Below the pieces are notes generated by a model, which was not told the DNA's origin, did not search any database, and saw only the letters and a list, made by a program, of their open reading frames with translations. From Devosia sp. 66-14 (lineage in GTDB: Bacteria > Pseudomonadota > Alphaproteobacteria > Rhizobiales > Devosiaceae), in NCBI GenBank assembly GCA_001899085.1, contig MKVB01000001.1, positions 428,100 through 492,099 of the forward strand: a DNA stretch of 64,000 nucleotides, given 5' to 3'. Each line of letters begins with the position of its first letter. Position 1 is the stretch's first letter. Of the stretch, positions 31,830 to 40,700 are shown piece after piece. A program made the position numbers and the translations under genes.

Positions 31830-32885
31830 CTAAGCCGCGACCTTGGGCGGCAGCTGTTGGCCGGGGGTCGACATCGAGATGGCCTCCTCCTCCGGCGACA
31901 TGTCGGCCGGCACATCGGCGAACAGCGGTGTCGAGAGGTAGCGCTCGCCGGTATCGGGCAGCATGGCGAGGATGGTCGAGCCCTTCGGCGCCGTCTCGGC
32001 GACTTTCAGCGCCGCGGCGAAGGTAGCCCCGGCAGTAATGCCGACAAAGATGCCTTCCTTCTGCGCCAGCATCATCGACTGCTTCATCGCGTCCGGACCG
32101 GCAATGGTCAGCACCTGGTCGAACAGTTTTTCGGTCACTGCCTCGTTGGTGATCCACGGAATGAAGTCCGGGCTCCAGCCCTGGAACGGGTGCGGCTTCC
32201 AGGCCGGGTGGCTGCCGGTCGCGGCGTGGTCGGCGCGGCGCTCCTGGCCCTCGCCGCTGGTCAGCATCGGCGCCCCCTCGGGCTCGGCGACGATGATCCT
32301 GGTGTTCGGCATCTTCTCGCGCAGCACCCGACCGACGCCGGTCAGGGTGCCGCCGGTGCCGAAGCCGGTGACCCAATAATCCAGCTTCTCGTCAGCGAAA
32401 TCGCGGACGATCTCCTGCGCGGTGGTCCGCGAATGCATCTCGGGATTGGCTTCGTTCTCGAACTGGCGGGTCTGGAACCAGCCATTGGCTTCCGCCAGCG
32501 CCTCCGCCTTGCGGATCATGCCGTTGGCGCGTTCGGCCGCCGGGGTCAGCACCACCTTGGCGCCGAGAAAGCGCATGAGCTTGCGGCGTTCGACCGAAAA
32601 GCTCTCGGCCATGGTGACGACCAGCGGGTAGCCCTTGGCCGCGCACACCATCGCCAGCCCGATGCCGGTATTGCCTGAGGTGGCCTCGATCACCGTCTGC
32701 CCCGGTTTCAGCGCACCGGACTTTTCCGCCGCCTCGATCACGCCGAGCGCCAGGCGGTCTTTCACCGAGCCCAGCGGATTGAACGCCTCGACCTTGACGT
32801 AGAGTTTGACGTTCTTCGGGCCCAGCTTGTTGATCCGCACGACCGGCGTGTTGCCGATAGTCCCCAGAATATCCTTGAATTTCAT
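31830..32885 (-). CDS. cysK: Cysteine synthase A (O-acetylserine sulfhydrylase)
   Basis: PLP enzyme making cysteine from O-acetylserine and sulfide. 351 residues; PLP lysine K42 in NPLGSVKDR, TSGNTG at 69-74 and the phosphate loop GTGGTLTG. About 30 residues longer than the Salmonella enzyme, with an insertion around GQERRADHAATGSHPAWKPH before the GWSPDFIPW segment; the longer type is common in alphaproteobacteria. The SD AAGAGGAAG precedes the ATG. Monocistronic. Confidence 0.93.
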   Translation of the reverse strand: MKFKDILGTIGNTPVVRINKLGPKNVKLYVKVEAFNPLGSVKDRLALGVIEAAEKSGALKPGQTVIEATSGNTGIGLAMVCAAKGYPLVVTMAESFSVERRKLMRFLGAKVVLTPAAERANGMIRKAEALAEANGWFQTRQFENEANPEMHSRTTAQEIVRDFADEKLDYWVTGFGTGGTLTGVGRVLREKMPNTRIIVAEPEGAPMLTSGEGQERRADHAATGSHPAWKPHPFQGWSPDFIPWITNEAVTEKLFDQVLTIAGPDAMKQSMMLAQKEGIFVGITAGATFAAALKVAETAPKGSTILAMLPDTGERYLSTPLFADVPADMSPEEEAISMSTPGQQLPPKVAA

Positions 32886-32977
32886 GGTTCTTCCTCTTGG
32901 TGCCCCGCTCGACCCGCAGACTACGCTCCGGCCATGACAGCGACAAGTGAACCAATGGTACGGAATTCAGCAGCTTC

Positions 32978-33005
32978 TAGCTCCCCTCAAGGGGGAGGGA
33001 AGCTA
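32978..33005 (-). repeat. Palindrome downstream of the Rsm22 gene
   Basis: TAGCTCCCCTC and GAGGGAAGCTA form an 11-base stem with one mismatch around a short loop. It begins 10 bases after the Rsm22 stop. No T tract follows, so terminator function is uncertain; its CCCCTC core links it to the other GC palindromes. Confidence 0.45.
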
Positions 33006-33015
33006 AGCATCGTAC

Positions 33016-33972
33016 CTAGTCGTCAGTTGCATCACCCCAGTCGAGCCGCTTGGCCGCCTTGAAGGCCGGCTTGTCGCGGCTCGGCACGACGCGTGTTTCG
33101 AGCCCATCCGCGCCGCATAGCGCCAGCGTCACCGAGAACTTGTTCTCCTCGGGCCGGCGCAGCACGCGTCCCGGTGCCGGCGCGCCGATGCCGGGCCGCG
33201 CCACGACCAGGTAGCTGTACTTTTCATCCTCGTAGCCGAGCGTGCCGCCCTTCATCCGCATATGCTCGCGGCTGCGGTTGAGCCGCACCGAGAAATGGCA
33301 CCAGTCGGGCTCCGTCAGCGGACATTCCTGCTGGTGCGGACAGGGGGCCAGCACCCTGCCCTCAAGCTCGATCAGCCGCCTGCGGACCGCCATCAGCCGT
33401 TGATAGTCACGCGGTCGGCCGGGCTCGATGATCGCCAGCAGCCCGTCGCTGTGCCGCCACAGCCGTTCGGCCGATACCAGCATTTCGGCATCGGACAGCT
33501 CGGTCAACGCATAGGCACAGGTAACCAGATCGTATCGCTTCGCAAGTTCGAACTGCCCGAGATCGGCCTTCAGCAGCTCTGCCCCGGCCAGCGCCGTGCC
33601 CTCTGCCAGGCGACCCGCCAGTTCGAGAAACGACCGGTTGTGGTCCATCAAGGTCGATGCGATGCCCTCGAACGCCTCGGCGACCGCCCATGCCGCGGTC
33701 CCTGGTCCGGCGCCGGCGTCGAGCAGCGTCCGGGGCGCAAAGCCCGGAGCCCGGACCTGCACCTCCTCGAGCACCGCCGACACTGCGGCATAGGTCGCCG
33801 GCATGCGGCTCAGCGCATAGGCGATGGCGTCGTCGGCCCCGCCGATCACCTGTCGCGAGGCGCCGCGCTGCCGATAGTGTTCGGAGATGCGCTGTGAGCT
33901 GTCGCTCAACCCTTGGCGCCCCTCGGCGAGGCGGCGCACGGCGGCGCCGAGATCGGCCGGCAGTTCGGTCAA
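33016..33972 (-). CDS. Small-ribosomal-subunit Rsm22-like methyltransferase family protein
   Basis: 318 residues. SAM-binding Rossmann motif LLDAGAGPGTAAWA (about 92-105), then the post-I acidic DHN, a TCAYALTEL strand and a Cys cluster APCPHQQECPL...DWCHF typical of the Rsm22 family (in mitochondria needed for small-subunit assembly and carrying an Fe-S cluster). Bacterial members have no settled substrate. The start overlaps the patatin stop by ATGA, so the two are co-translated. Confidence 0.82.
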   Translation of the reverse strand: MTELPADLGAAVRRLAEGRQGLSDSSQRISEHYRQRGASRQVIGGADDAIAYALSRMPATYAAVSAVLEEVQVRAPGFAPRTLLDAGAGPGTAAWAVAEAFEGIASTLMDHNRSFLELAGRLAEGTALAGAELLKADLGQFELAKRYDLVTCAYALTELSDAEMLVSAERLWRHSDGLLAIIEPGRPRDYQRLMAVRRRLIELEGRVLAPCPHQQECPLTEPDWCHFSVRLNRSREHMRMKGGTLGYEDEKYSYLVVARPGIGAPAPGRVLRRPEENKFSVTLALCGADGLETRVVPSRDKPAFKAAKRLDWGDATDD

Positions 33973-34814
33973 TGCCGGTTCGCCTTGCGGATGCTGTACG
34001 CCAGTAACGCATCACTGACTGCACGCTTGAAGCGATCCTTGTCGCCTGTGGCATTGTCGACGATCTCGCGCACCCGCCAGAACTCGCTGCCGCCGAACGG
34101 CCCGACCTCGGCCCGCACATAGACGTCCGGCGGGTACTGCAACACCGTGGCGTCGACCAGCTTCTGCGACATGATCTCGGTCGCCACCACGGCGGAATCG
34201 GTGATGCTCGGCTCGCGCGACGCATCGAGCAGTTCCGGCGTGCGGTGCACATCGACGCCGATCAGCACGTCGCATCTGCCGGCGATCAGCCCCAGTGGCA
34301 GCGGATCGGTCACCCCGCCGTCGATATAGTAGCGGCCTTCGACGTTCACCGGCCGGAACAGGCTGGGAATCGCCAGTGAGGCAGCTATGGCCGGACGCAG
34401 CGGGCCGGAACTGAACACCGTTTCCTTCCAGGCGTAGAAGTCGGTGGCGACGGCGTGGAACGGGATCTTGAGCTCGGCGAAGTCGTCGGGAAACCCGTCC
34501 GGCAGAAACGCCTTGGTGATCCCCATCGAGTTGACCTGCATCGACAGGCCGTCCTCGACCATCTGCTTGAAGCTGAACCTGTTGCGGTTCCACAGCGTGC
34601 TGGCGATCTGCTGCAGGCTGCCCAGCACGCCATAGGCATGCTCGCGCAACTCCGCGCCGGTCATGCCGTTGGCCCAGCCCGAGCCGATCAGCGCCCCGAT
34701 CGATGAGCCCGCGATGACCGAGGGCTTCAACCCCAGCTCATCCATCGCCTCGATATAGGGAATATGTGCCAGGCCGCGCGCCGCGCCGCTGCCGAGTGCC
34801 ACGCCGATCCGCAT
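33969..34814 (-). CDS. Patatin-like phospholipase (RssA-type)
   Basis: 281 residues from ATG 34814. Oxyanion loop GSGAARGLAHI, nucleophile S38 in GSSIG and catalytic D165 in YYIDGGVTDPLP give a complete Ser-Asp dyad, so it should hydrolyse lipid acyl esters. No signal peptide; cytoplasmic face. Coupled to the Rsm22 gene by a four-base overlap. Upstream is the clpX terminator. Confidence 0.9.
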   Translation of the reverse strand: MRIGVALGSGAARGLAHIPYIEAMDELGLKPSVIAGSSIGALIGSGWANGMTGAELREHAYGVLGSLQQIASTLWNRNRFSFKQMVEDGLSMQVNSMGITKAFLPDGFPDDFAELKIPFHAVATDFYAWKETVFSSGPLRPAIAASLAIPSLFRPVNVEGRYYIDGGVTDPLPLGLIAGRCDVLIGVDVHRTPELLDASREPSITDSAVVATEIMSQKLVDATVLQYPPDVYVRAEVGPFGGSEFWRVREIVDNATGDKDRFKRAVSDALLAYSIRKANRH

Positions 34815-34856
34815 GGGTCCGCCTCCAATCCACCTCTTATGCGATGGCAGCACCCC

Positions 34857-34885
34857 AAAAGAAAAGGCCCCGCCATGGCGGGGCC
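34857..34885 (-). terminator. Terminator of clpX
   Basis: Minus strand GGCCCCGC, loop CATG, GCGGGGCC, then TTTTCTTTT, 21 bases after the clpX stop. Confidence 0.85.
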
Positions 34886-34906
34886 TCGAACATAGGGCGA
34901 AGGGAA

Positions 34907-36187
34907 TCAGGCGCTGGTGGACAGCGCTTCTTCCTTCTTGCGCTCGGCATAGATGTAGAGCGGCCGTGCGTCCTTGCCGTTCACCACCTCCTCGCTGATC
35001 ACCACTTCTTCCACGCCATCGAGCGACGGCAGGTCGTACATGGTGTCGAGCAGGATGCCTTCGAGGATCGAACGCAGGCCACGTGCGCCGGTCTTGCGCT
35101 CGATGGCGTGCTTGGCGATCGCCTTCAGCGCATCTTCGTGGAAAGTCAGCTCGACTTCTTCCATCGAGAACAGCCGCTGGTACTGGCGCACCAGTGCGTT
35201 CTTGGGTGCAGTGAGGATTTCGATCAGCGCGGGCTCGTCGAGATCTTCGAGCGTCGCGAGGATCGGCAGGCGGCCGATGAATTCGGGGATCAGCCCGAAG
35301 CGCACCAGGTCTTCCGGCTGCACATCCTTCAGCAGGTCGCCGACGCGGCGATCCTTGGGGTCCTTGACCACGGCCGAGAAGCCGATGCCCGAGCCCTCGC
35401 CGCGCGCCGAGATGATCTTCTCGAGCCCGGCGAACGCGCCGCCGCAGATGAACAGGATGTTGGTCGTGTCCACCTGCAGGAATTCCTGCTGCGGGTGCTT
35501 GCGGCCGCCCTGCGGAGGCACGGAGGCGACAGTGCCTTCCATGATCTTCAGCAGCGCCTGCTGCACGCCTTCGCCCGACACGTCGCGGGTGATCGACGGG
35601 TTGTCCGACTTGCGGCTGATCTTGTCGACTTCGTCGATATAGACGATGCCGCGCTGGGCCTTCTCGACATTGTAGTCGGCGGCCTGCAGCAGCTTGAGGA
35701 TGATGTTCTCGACATCCTCACCGACATAGCCGGCCTCGGTCAGCGTCGTTGCATCGGCCATGGTGAACGGCACATCGAGGATACGAGCCAGCGTCTGCGC
35801 CAGCAGCGTCTTGCCGGTACCGGTCGGGCCAATCAGCAGGATGTTCGACTTCGAGAGCTCGATGTCCTGATTCTTGGTGGCGTGGTGCAGGCGCTTGTAA
35901 TGGTTGTGCACGGCGACGCTCAGCACGCGCTTGGCGCGGAACTGGCCGATGACATAGTCATCCAGCACCTTGCAGATTTCGGCCGGCGTCGGCACACCGT
36001 CCGAGGACTTCACCATCGAGGTTTTGTTTTCCTCGCGGATGATGTCCATGCACAGCTCGACGCATTCATCGCAGATGAAGACGGTCGGCCCGGCGATCAG
36101 CTTCCTGACCTCGTGCTGCGATTTCCCGCAGAACGAGCAGTACAGCGTGTTCTTGCTGGATTCGCCGCTGGTCGTGTCCTTGGACAT
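34907..36187 (-). CDS. clpX: ATP-dependent Clp protease ATP-binding subunit ClpX
   Basis: AAA+ unfoldase that feeds tagged or regulated proteins to ClpP. 426 residues from ATG 36187. N-terminal zinc-binding domain C17/C20...C39/C42, Walker A GPTGTGKT, pore loop GYVG, Walker B YIDEVDK, sensor 2 GARGLRS. Follows clpP with a 172-base gap that contains an inverted repeat GGCTAG-N9-CTAGCC (36222-36242), so it may have its own promoter. In alphaproteobacteria ClpXP degrades CtrA and other cell-cycle regulators. Confidence 0.97.
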   Translation of the reverse strand: MSKDTTSGESSKNTLYCSFCGKSQHEVRKLIAGPTVFICDECVELCMDIIREENKTSMVKSSDGVPTPAEICKVLDDYVIGQFRAKRVLSVAVHNHYKRLHHATKNQDIELSKSNILLIGPTGTGKTLLAQTLARILDVPFTMADATTLTEAGYVGEDVENIILKLLQAADYNVEKAQRGIVYIDEVDKISRKSDNPSITRDVSGEGVQQALLKIMEGTVASVPPQGGRKHPQQEFLQVDTTNILFICGGAFAGLEKIISARGEGSGIGFSAVVKDPKDRRVGDLLKDVQPEDLVRFGLIPEFIGRLPILATLEDLDEPALIEILTAPKNALVRQYQRLFSMEEVELTFHEDALKAIAKHAIERKTGARGLRSILEGILLDTMYDLPSLDGVEEVVISEEVVNGKDARPLYIYAERKKEEALSTSA

Positions 36188-36359
36188 CCTGTCACTCCTG
36201 GGAGTTCGGGCTCCCATACCCGGCTAGAAGAGAACGCTAGCCCCGGATACCTAAACAAAATGTAAGCCCGACCGACCTTAACGGCCAGCCGGGACCCACA
36301 CAATCACACAAGTGTCACACTCGCGTAGGGCATTGAGATTCACCTTAACGGGCAAATCG

Positions 36360-36986
36360 TCATGCCGCGTCGGGTGCCGCCCGCTTCTCGAAGATCGCGT
36401 CGATGATGCCAAAGTCCTTGGCCTCTTCGGGGTTGAGGAAGCGGTCGCGCTCCAGCGCGTTGTGGATGGCCTCGTAGTCCTGGCCGGTATGCTTGACGTA
36501 GATCTCGTTGAGCCGGCGCTTCAGTTTCTCGGTGAACTGGGCGTGGATCAGGATATCGGTCGCCTGGCCCTGATAGCCGCCGGACGGCTGATGCACCATG
36601 ATCGAGGCGTTCGGCAGCGCGGCCCGCAGGCCCTTCTCGCCGCCGGCGAGCAGGAGCGAGCCCATCGAGGCGGCCTGCCCGATGCACAGCGTCGCCACCG
36701 GCGGACGGATGAACTGCATGGTGTCGTAGATGCCCAGACCCGAGGTCACGACGCCACCGGGCGAATTGATGTAGAGGCTGATTTCCTTCTTCGGGTTTTC
36801 CGACTCGAGGAACAGCAGCTGCGCCGCGATCAGGGACGCCATCTGGTCTTCGACCTGACCGGTCACGAAGATGATGCGCTCCTTGAGCAGGCGCGAATAG
36901 ATGTCGAAGGCGCGCTCGCCGCGCGTCGTCTGCTCGACCACGGTGGGCACGAGATAGTTGTAAAAGGTATCGACCGGATCTCTCAT
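36360..36986 (-). CDS. clpP: ATP-dependent Clp protease proteolytic subunit
   Basis: Tetradecameric serine protease. 208 residues with the triad S107 (GQAASMG), H132 (MVHQPSGG) and D181 (ERDRF). Oriented clpP-clpX as usual, but lon and hupB, which normally come next, are 5-10 kb further on. A possible promoter on the minus strand is TTGCGG-N17-TATCTG about 100 bases upstream. Confidence 0.97.
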   Translation of the reverse strand: MRDPVDTFYNYLVPTVVEQTTRGERAFDIYSRLLKERIIFVTGQVEDQMASLIAAQLLFLESENPKKEISLYINSPGGVVTSGLGIYDTMQFIRPPVATLCIGQAASMGSLLLAGGEKGLRAALPNASIMVHQPSGGYQGQATDILIHAQFTEKLKRRLNEIYVKHTGQDYEAIHNALERDRFLNPEEAKDFGIIDAIFEKRAAPDAA

Positions 36987-37165
36987 TTCGAGATTTGCCC
37001 CTTGTGAAGGAAGAATCAGCGCTCGCGGCCGACTGAAGGCGATGCCCTGTTAAGGGCGCGTAAAGCGACAGATAGGCGCCAATGTGGCGGGCCGCAATAC
37101 TCACATATTCGCGCAAAGCCAGGGATCGGCGGAAGCTGCCCGGATGGGGAGGGGTATCTGGCGCG

Positions 37166-37411
37166 TTACGCCTTGAACCCCACCGTGACGCCGCGCTTCT
37201 TGAAGTAGGACTGCATCATCTTGCGGCCCTGGCGGTTGTTCTGCGCGAGCTTGGCGGGATCGAACACCGCCTCCTTGGCGCCCTCCTTGGCCATCGCCGC
37301 CTTCAGCGCCGCGATGTGAACATCGATGTCCGCATTGTTCTCGCGCAACGAGGTGTAGATGTTGTCGATCGCTTCGTTGAGGGTGAGGTCGCTCACAGGC
37401 TCGAACTCCAT
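37166..37411 (-). CDS. Small conserved-looking hypothetical protein
   Basis: 81 residues, soluble, helical: an acidic N-terminal half (EAIDNIYTSLRENNADIDVH) and a basic C-terminal half (LAQNNRQGRKMMQSYFKKRG). No membrane segment, signal or recognised motif. Divergent from the P450 gene. Orderly charge pattern and normal codon use make it likely to be expressed, but I do not know the family. Confidence 0.65.
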   Translation of the reverse strand: MEFEPVSDLTLNEAIDNIYTSLRENNADIDVHIAALKAAMAKEGAKEAVFDPAKLAQNNRQGRKMMQSYFKKRGVTVGFKA

Positions 37412-37540
37412 TGGTGTGTGGCGAGGCTACTAGCCACTTTTTCCGCTGCGGCAAGCTGTTTCCGCAGGTCGTGAAGGCTTCCCGACCGTACGACCCGCCG
37501 TATAGCATGGCCCGCAGTATCAGCTTAACCGGGTCCTCAC

Positions 37541-38782
37541 TTGTCCGCAGCCGCTCCCTTCACCCTCGCCGACCGCCACGCCAGCGCCCAGCCGCGCGAG
37601 CTCGCCTTCTACCGCGACCCCTATGCATTTTACGACGCGGTGCACGCCGCCTCGCCGGCCTTCTTCTGGGACAATTACGACCACTGGTGTTTCGCCGGCT
37701 TCAAGGATGTGAGCGCCCTGCTCCGCGACAAGCGCTTCGGCCGGCAGATTCTCCACCTGATGAGCCGCGAACAGCTCGGCATGGCGCCACCCAAGGCGCA
37801 CACCGCCGCGTTCGACCAGACCGAGAAATACACCCTGCTCAACCTCGAGCCACCCGATCACACCCGGCTGCGGGCGCTGGTCAACCGCGCGTTTGTCTCG
37901 CGTAACGTCGAGCAACTGCGTCCGCGCATCGAACGCCTCGCCAACGAGCTGATCGACGGGTTTGCCGGCGACGGCCAGGTCGAGCTGCTCCGCGCCTTTG
38001 CGGCGCCGATCCCGGCCATCGTCATCGCCGAGATGATCGGCATGCCGGCCGACATGGCGATGCAGCTGGTCGATTGGTCCAACCGTATGGTGGCCATGTA
38101 CATGTACGGCGTCACCTACGAGACCGAGCTCGACGCCAACCAGGCCTCGATCGAGTTCATGGACTATGTGCGTGACATGATCGCCGAGCGCCGCCGCCAG
38201 CCGCGCGAGGACCTGCTGACCCATATGCTGACCACGGAAGTCGATGGTGAAAAGCTCACCGACGACGAGGTGATCTCAACCACCATCCTGCTGCTCAATG
38301 CAGGCCACGAGGCAACGGTCCACACCACCGGCAACGGCGTGAAGGCCATCCTCGAAAGCGGCCTCGACCCCAAGGCGCTGTTCGCCGATGCCGACCAGAC
38401 CGAGGCGACGGTGGAGGAGTGCATCCGTTTCGATGCGCCGCTCCATATGTTCACCCGCTACGCCCTGCAGGATGTGACGCTCGACAACGGTCTGAGCTTC
38501 AAGCAGGGCGAGACCATCGGCCTGATGCTGGGAGCCGCCAACCGCGACCCTTCGCGCTTCGCCGAGGCCAACCGGTTCGACCCGTTCCGCAAAGACGGCG
38601 CCAATGTCAGCTTCGGCGCCGGCATCCACTTCTGCATCGGCGCCCCGCTGGCGCGCATCGAACTGCAGGTGGCCATGAAGACGCTGTTCGACCGGCTGCC
38701 GGGGCTGCGGCTCGCCACCGAACCGCAGTACAAGAACATCTACCACTTTCATGGCCTGGAGCGGCTGGAGGTGGCGTGGTGA
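37541..38782 (+). CDS. Cytochrome P450
   Basis: 413-residue soluble bacterial P450. Heme ligand C365 in FGAGIHFCIGAPLAR, K-helix ExxR E293-R296, I-helix AGHEAT at 254-259 (usually AGHETT) with the oxygen-activating Thr at 259. The start is a TTG at 37541; no better ATG or GTG precedes the conserved N-terminus. Overlaps the next gene by four bases. No ferredoxin or reductase gene is adjacent. Substrate unknown. Confidence 0.92.
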   Translation: MSAAAPFTLADRHASAQPRELAFYRDPYAFYDAVHAASPAFFWDNYDHWCFAGFKDVSALLRDKRFGRQILHLMSREQLGMAPPKAHTAAFDQTEKYTLLNLEPPDHTRLRALVNRAFVSRNVEQLRPRIERLANELIDGFAGDGQVELLRAFAAPIPAIVIAEMIGMPADMAMQLVDWSNRMVAMYMYGVTYETELDANQASIEFMDYVRDMIAERRRQPREDLLTHMLTTEVDGEKLTDDEVISTTILLLNAGHEATVHTTGNGVKAILESGLDPKALFADADQTEATVEECIRFDAPLHMFTRYALQDVTLDNGLSFKQGETIGLMLGAANRDPSRFAEANRFDPFRKDGANVSFGAGIHFCIGAPLARIELQVAMKTLFDRLPGLRLATEPQYKNIYHFHGLERLEVAW

Positions 38783-39147
38783 GCGAGAAAACGTTCACTG
38801 ACGTGGTCAATGAGTTTCCCGACCGCGCCCTCTACTACGGTGGTGAAGACGGGAGCAAACCGCCGCGCTATCGCCGCATAGCGGTTGGCGACCCGGCGCT
38901 TGGCGAGCCGTTCATTCTGGCGGAGATTGACTTCGACACGGAGGGCTCAGGCGAACCAAGGGGGCTGACCTGGTGGCCTGCCGGCATGGTGTCGGAGGAG
39001 ATTCAGCGCGGCGTGCAACTGGAGCTTCCTTTGATCTTCAAGGAAGTCCGGATGCTCATGGCCATCAACAAGATCGACCGAGTGCTGATCACGATCGACC
39101 CGGCGATCCCTTGGGACCCGAGCTGGGCTCAACTGGTCGAGAACTGA
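38779..39147 (+). CDS. Hypothetical protein coupled to the P450
   Basis: 122 residues from a GTG that overlaps the P450 stop (GTGA), a translational-coupling arrangement. Acidic, soluble, Trp-rich (LTWWPAGM, IPWDPSWAQL), with no cysteine, signal or membrane helix. The last 19 bases overlap the convergent NAD(P)HX gene. I do not recognise it; context suggests a partner or accessory of the P450. Confidence 0.65.
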   Translation: MSEKTFTDVVNEFPDRALYYGGEDGSKPPRYRRIAVGDPALGEPFILAEIDFDTEGSGEPRGLTWWPAGMVSEEIQRGVQLELPLIFKEVRMLMAINKIDRVLITIDPAIPWDPSWAQLVEN

Positions 39148-40619
39148 TCGGCCAGTTCCGCCAGCACATCCGGGATCAGCCCCGGCAGATCCTCAGCGAT
39201 CAGCCCCGGACCACCCCACAGGTTCCCGGTCTCGCCGTGGATCCACACTCCGGCGCAAGCGGCGTCGAACCCCTTCATGCCCTGCGCCAGCAAACCGGCG
39301 ACGATGCCGGCAAGCACGTCGCCCGAGCCGGCAGTGCCCAAAGTGGGCGGGGCGTTGTCGTTGATCACCGCGTGCCCGTCCGGCGCCGCGACCACCGTGT
39401 CGCTGCCCTTCAGCACCACGATCGCGCCGGAGCGCAACGCCGCCGAACGGGCCCGGTCGACCTTCGAGCCGTCCACACTGCCGAACAGCCGCTCGAACTC
39501 GCCTTCGTGCGGCGTCATCACCACCGGCCGCTCAGGCTTGTTCCTGATCGCCGAGAACAGCGCCTCCGGGCTGTCCTTGAAGCTGGTGAGCGCATCGGCA
39601 TCGAGCACCGCGGCCACCTGGCTCGCCAGCACTGCCAGTACATTAGCCTTGGTCGCTTCCCCTAATCCCGCTGCCGGACCGATCACCACGGTGTTGATCC
39701 GCTGATCGTGCAGCAGCAGCTGCAGGCTGGCCGCGCCATCCACCGGTTTGAGCATGATGGCGGTGACATGGTTGGCCTGGATCAGCAGCGAGGAGTGCGC
39801 GCCGGCCAATGTCACCAGCCCCGCCCCGGTCCGCAGCGCCGCGGTCGCCGTCATCCGGCTGGCGCCGGTCTGCAGCGGCCCGCCCGACATCACCACGCAG
39901 TGACCGCGGGTGAACTTGTGCCCGTCTGCCTCGAGTCTCGGCAGGTGCCAGAGGTCGGGATTATTGCGGCTGAGGTTTGCCCGGATCTCCCCGAGGACGC
40001 CGTCTGGAATCCCGATCTCGGCCAGCACCACCTCGCCGCACCGGGCCCGGCCCGGCAGCAGCAGGTGCCCCGGCTTCAGCCGAAAGAACGTCACGGACAC
40101 ATCGGCCTTGACGGACACGCCGCGGATTTGCCCGCTCGCCCCGTCGATCCCCGAGGGCACATCGACCGCGACGATCGGCACCCGCAGCCCGTTCACGGCC
40201 TCGATCAGTTCGGCGAGGCCGCCTTCGATGTCGCGATCGAGTCCGGCGCCGAGCAGCGCGTCGACCACCACCCTGGCGCCGCGCAGCCCGTCCGGCCGCG
40301 CCGCCTGGATCGGTCCGTTCCAGAGATCTGCGAAGAACGCCGCATCGCCGGTCAGCCGATCGCGCTCGCCGAACAGCGCCACCCGCACTTCACGACCGAG
40401 CTCCTTGAGCTTCTTGGCCGCGACGAACCCATCGCCGCCATTATTGCCGGGGCCGCAGAGGATCAGCACCTGCCCCTCCGGATAGCGCTCCGCCACCAGC
40501 CCGGCGACGGCATTGCCGGCCGCCTCCATCAGCTTGAACGACTGGATGCCCGATGCCACCGCCAGCGCATCGGCGCGGCCCATCTCGGCAGGCGTGAGGA
40601 GGACGTGTTCGTTACTCAT
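39129..40619 (-). CDS. nnr: Bifunctional NAD(P)H-hydrate epimerase / ADP-dependent dehydratase
   Basis: Repairs hydrated NAD(P)H. 496 residues from ATG 40619. N-terminal YjeF_N epimerase domain (ILCGPGNNGGDGFVAAK, VPSGIDGASG) and C-terminal YjeF_C kinase-like domain (MTPHEGEFERL, LGTAGSGDVLAGI). The upstream in-frame ATG at 40694 lies across the tig terminator and is rejected. Sits after trigger factor on the same strand but behind that gene's terminator. Confidence 0.93.
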   Translation of the reverse strand: MSNEHVLLTPAEMGRADALAVASGIQSFKLMEAAGNAVAGLVAERYPEGQVLILCGPGNNGGDGFVAAKKLKELGREVRVALFGERDRLTGDAAFFADLWNGPIQAARPDGLRGARVVVDALLGAGLDRDIEGGLAELIEAVNGLRVPIVAVDVPSGIDGASGQIRGVSVKADVSVTFFRLKPGHLLLPGRARCGEVVLAEIGIPDGVLGEIRANLSRNNPDLWHLPRLEADGHKFTRGHCVVMSGGPLQTGASRMTATAALRTGAGLVTLAGAHSSLLIQANHVTAIMLKPVDGAASLQLLLHDQRINTVVIGPAAGLGEATKANVLAVLASQVAAVLDADALTSFKDSPEALFSAIRNKPERPVVMTPHEGEFERLFGSVDGSKVDRARSAALRSGAIVVLKGSDTVVAAPDGHAVINDNAPPTLGTAGSGDVLAGIVAGLLAQGMKGFDAACAGVWIHGETGNLWGGPGLIAEDLPGLIPDVLAELADQFSTS

Positions 40620-40645
40620 GGCGCCAAGCCTAGCCGCCCCCACCG

Positions 40646-40675
40646 AAAACAAAAAGGCCGCCCCGAAGGGCGGCC
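40646..40675 (-). terminator. Terminator of tig
   Basis: Minus strand GGCCGCCC, loop TTCG, GGGCGGCC, then TTTTTGTTTT, 25 bases after the tig stop. Confidence 0.88.
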
Positions 40676-40700
40676 CTGAACTTGTGATCAGCACACCAGC

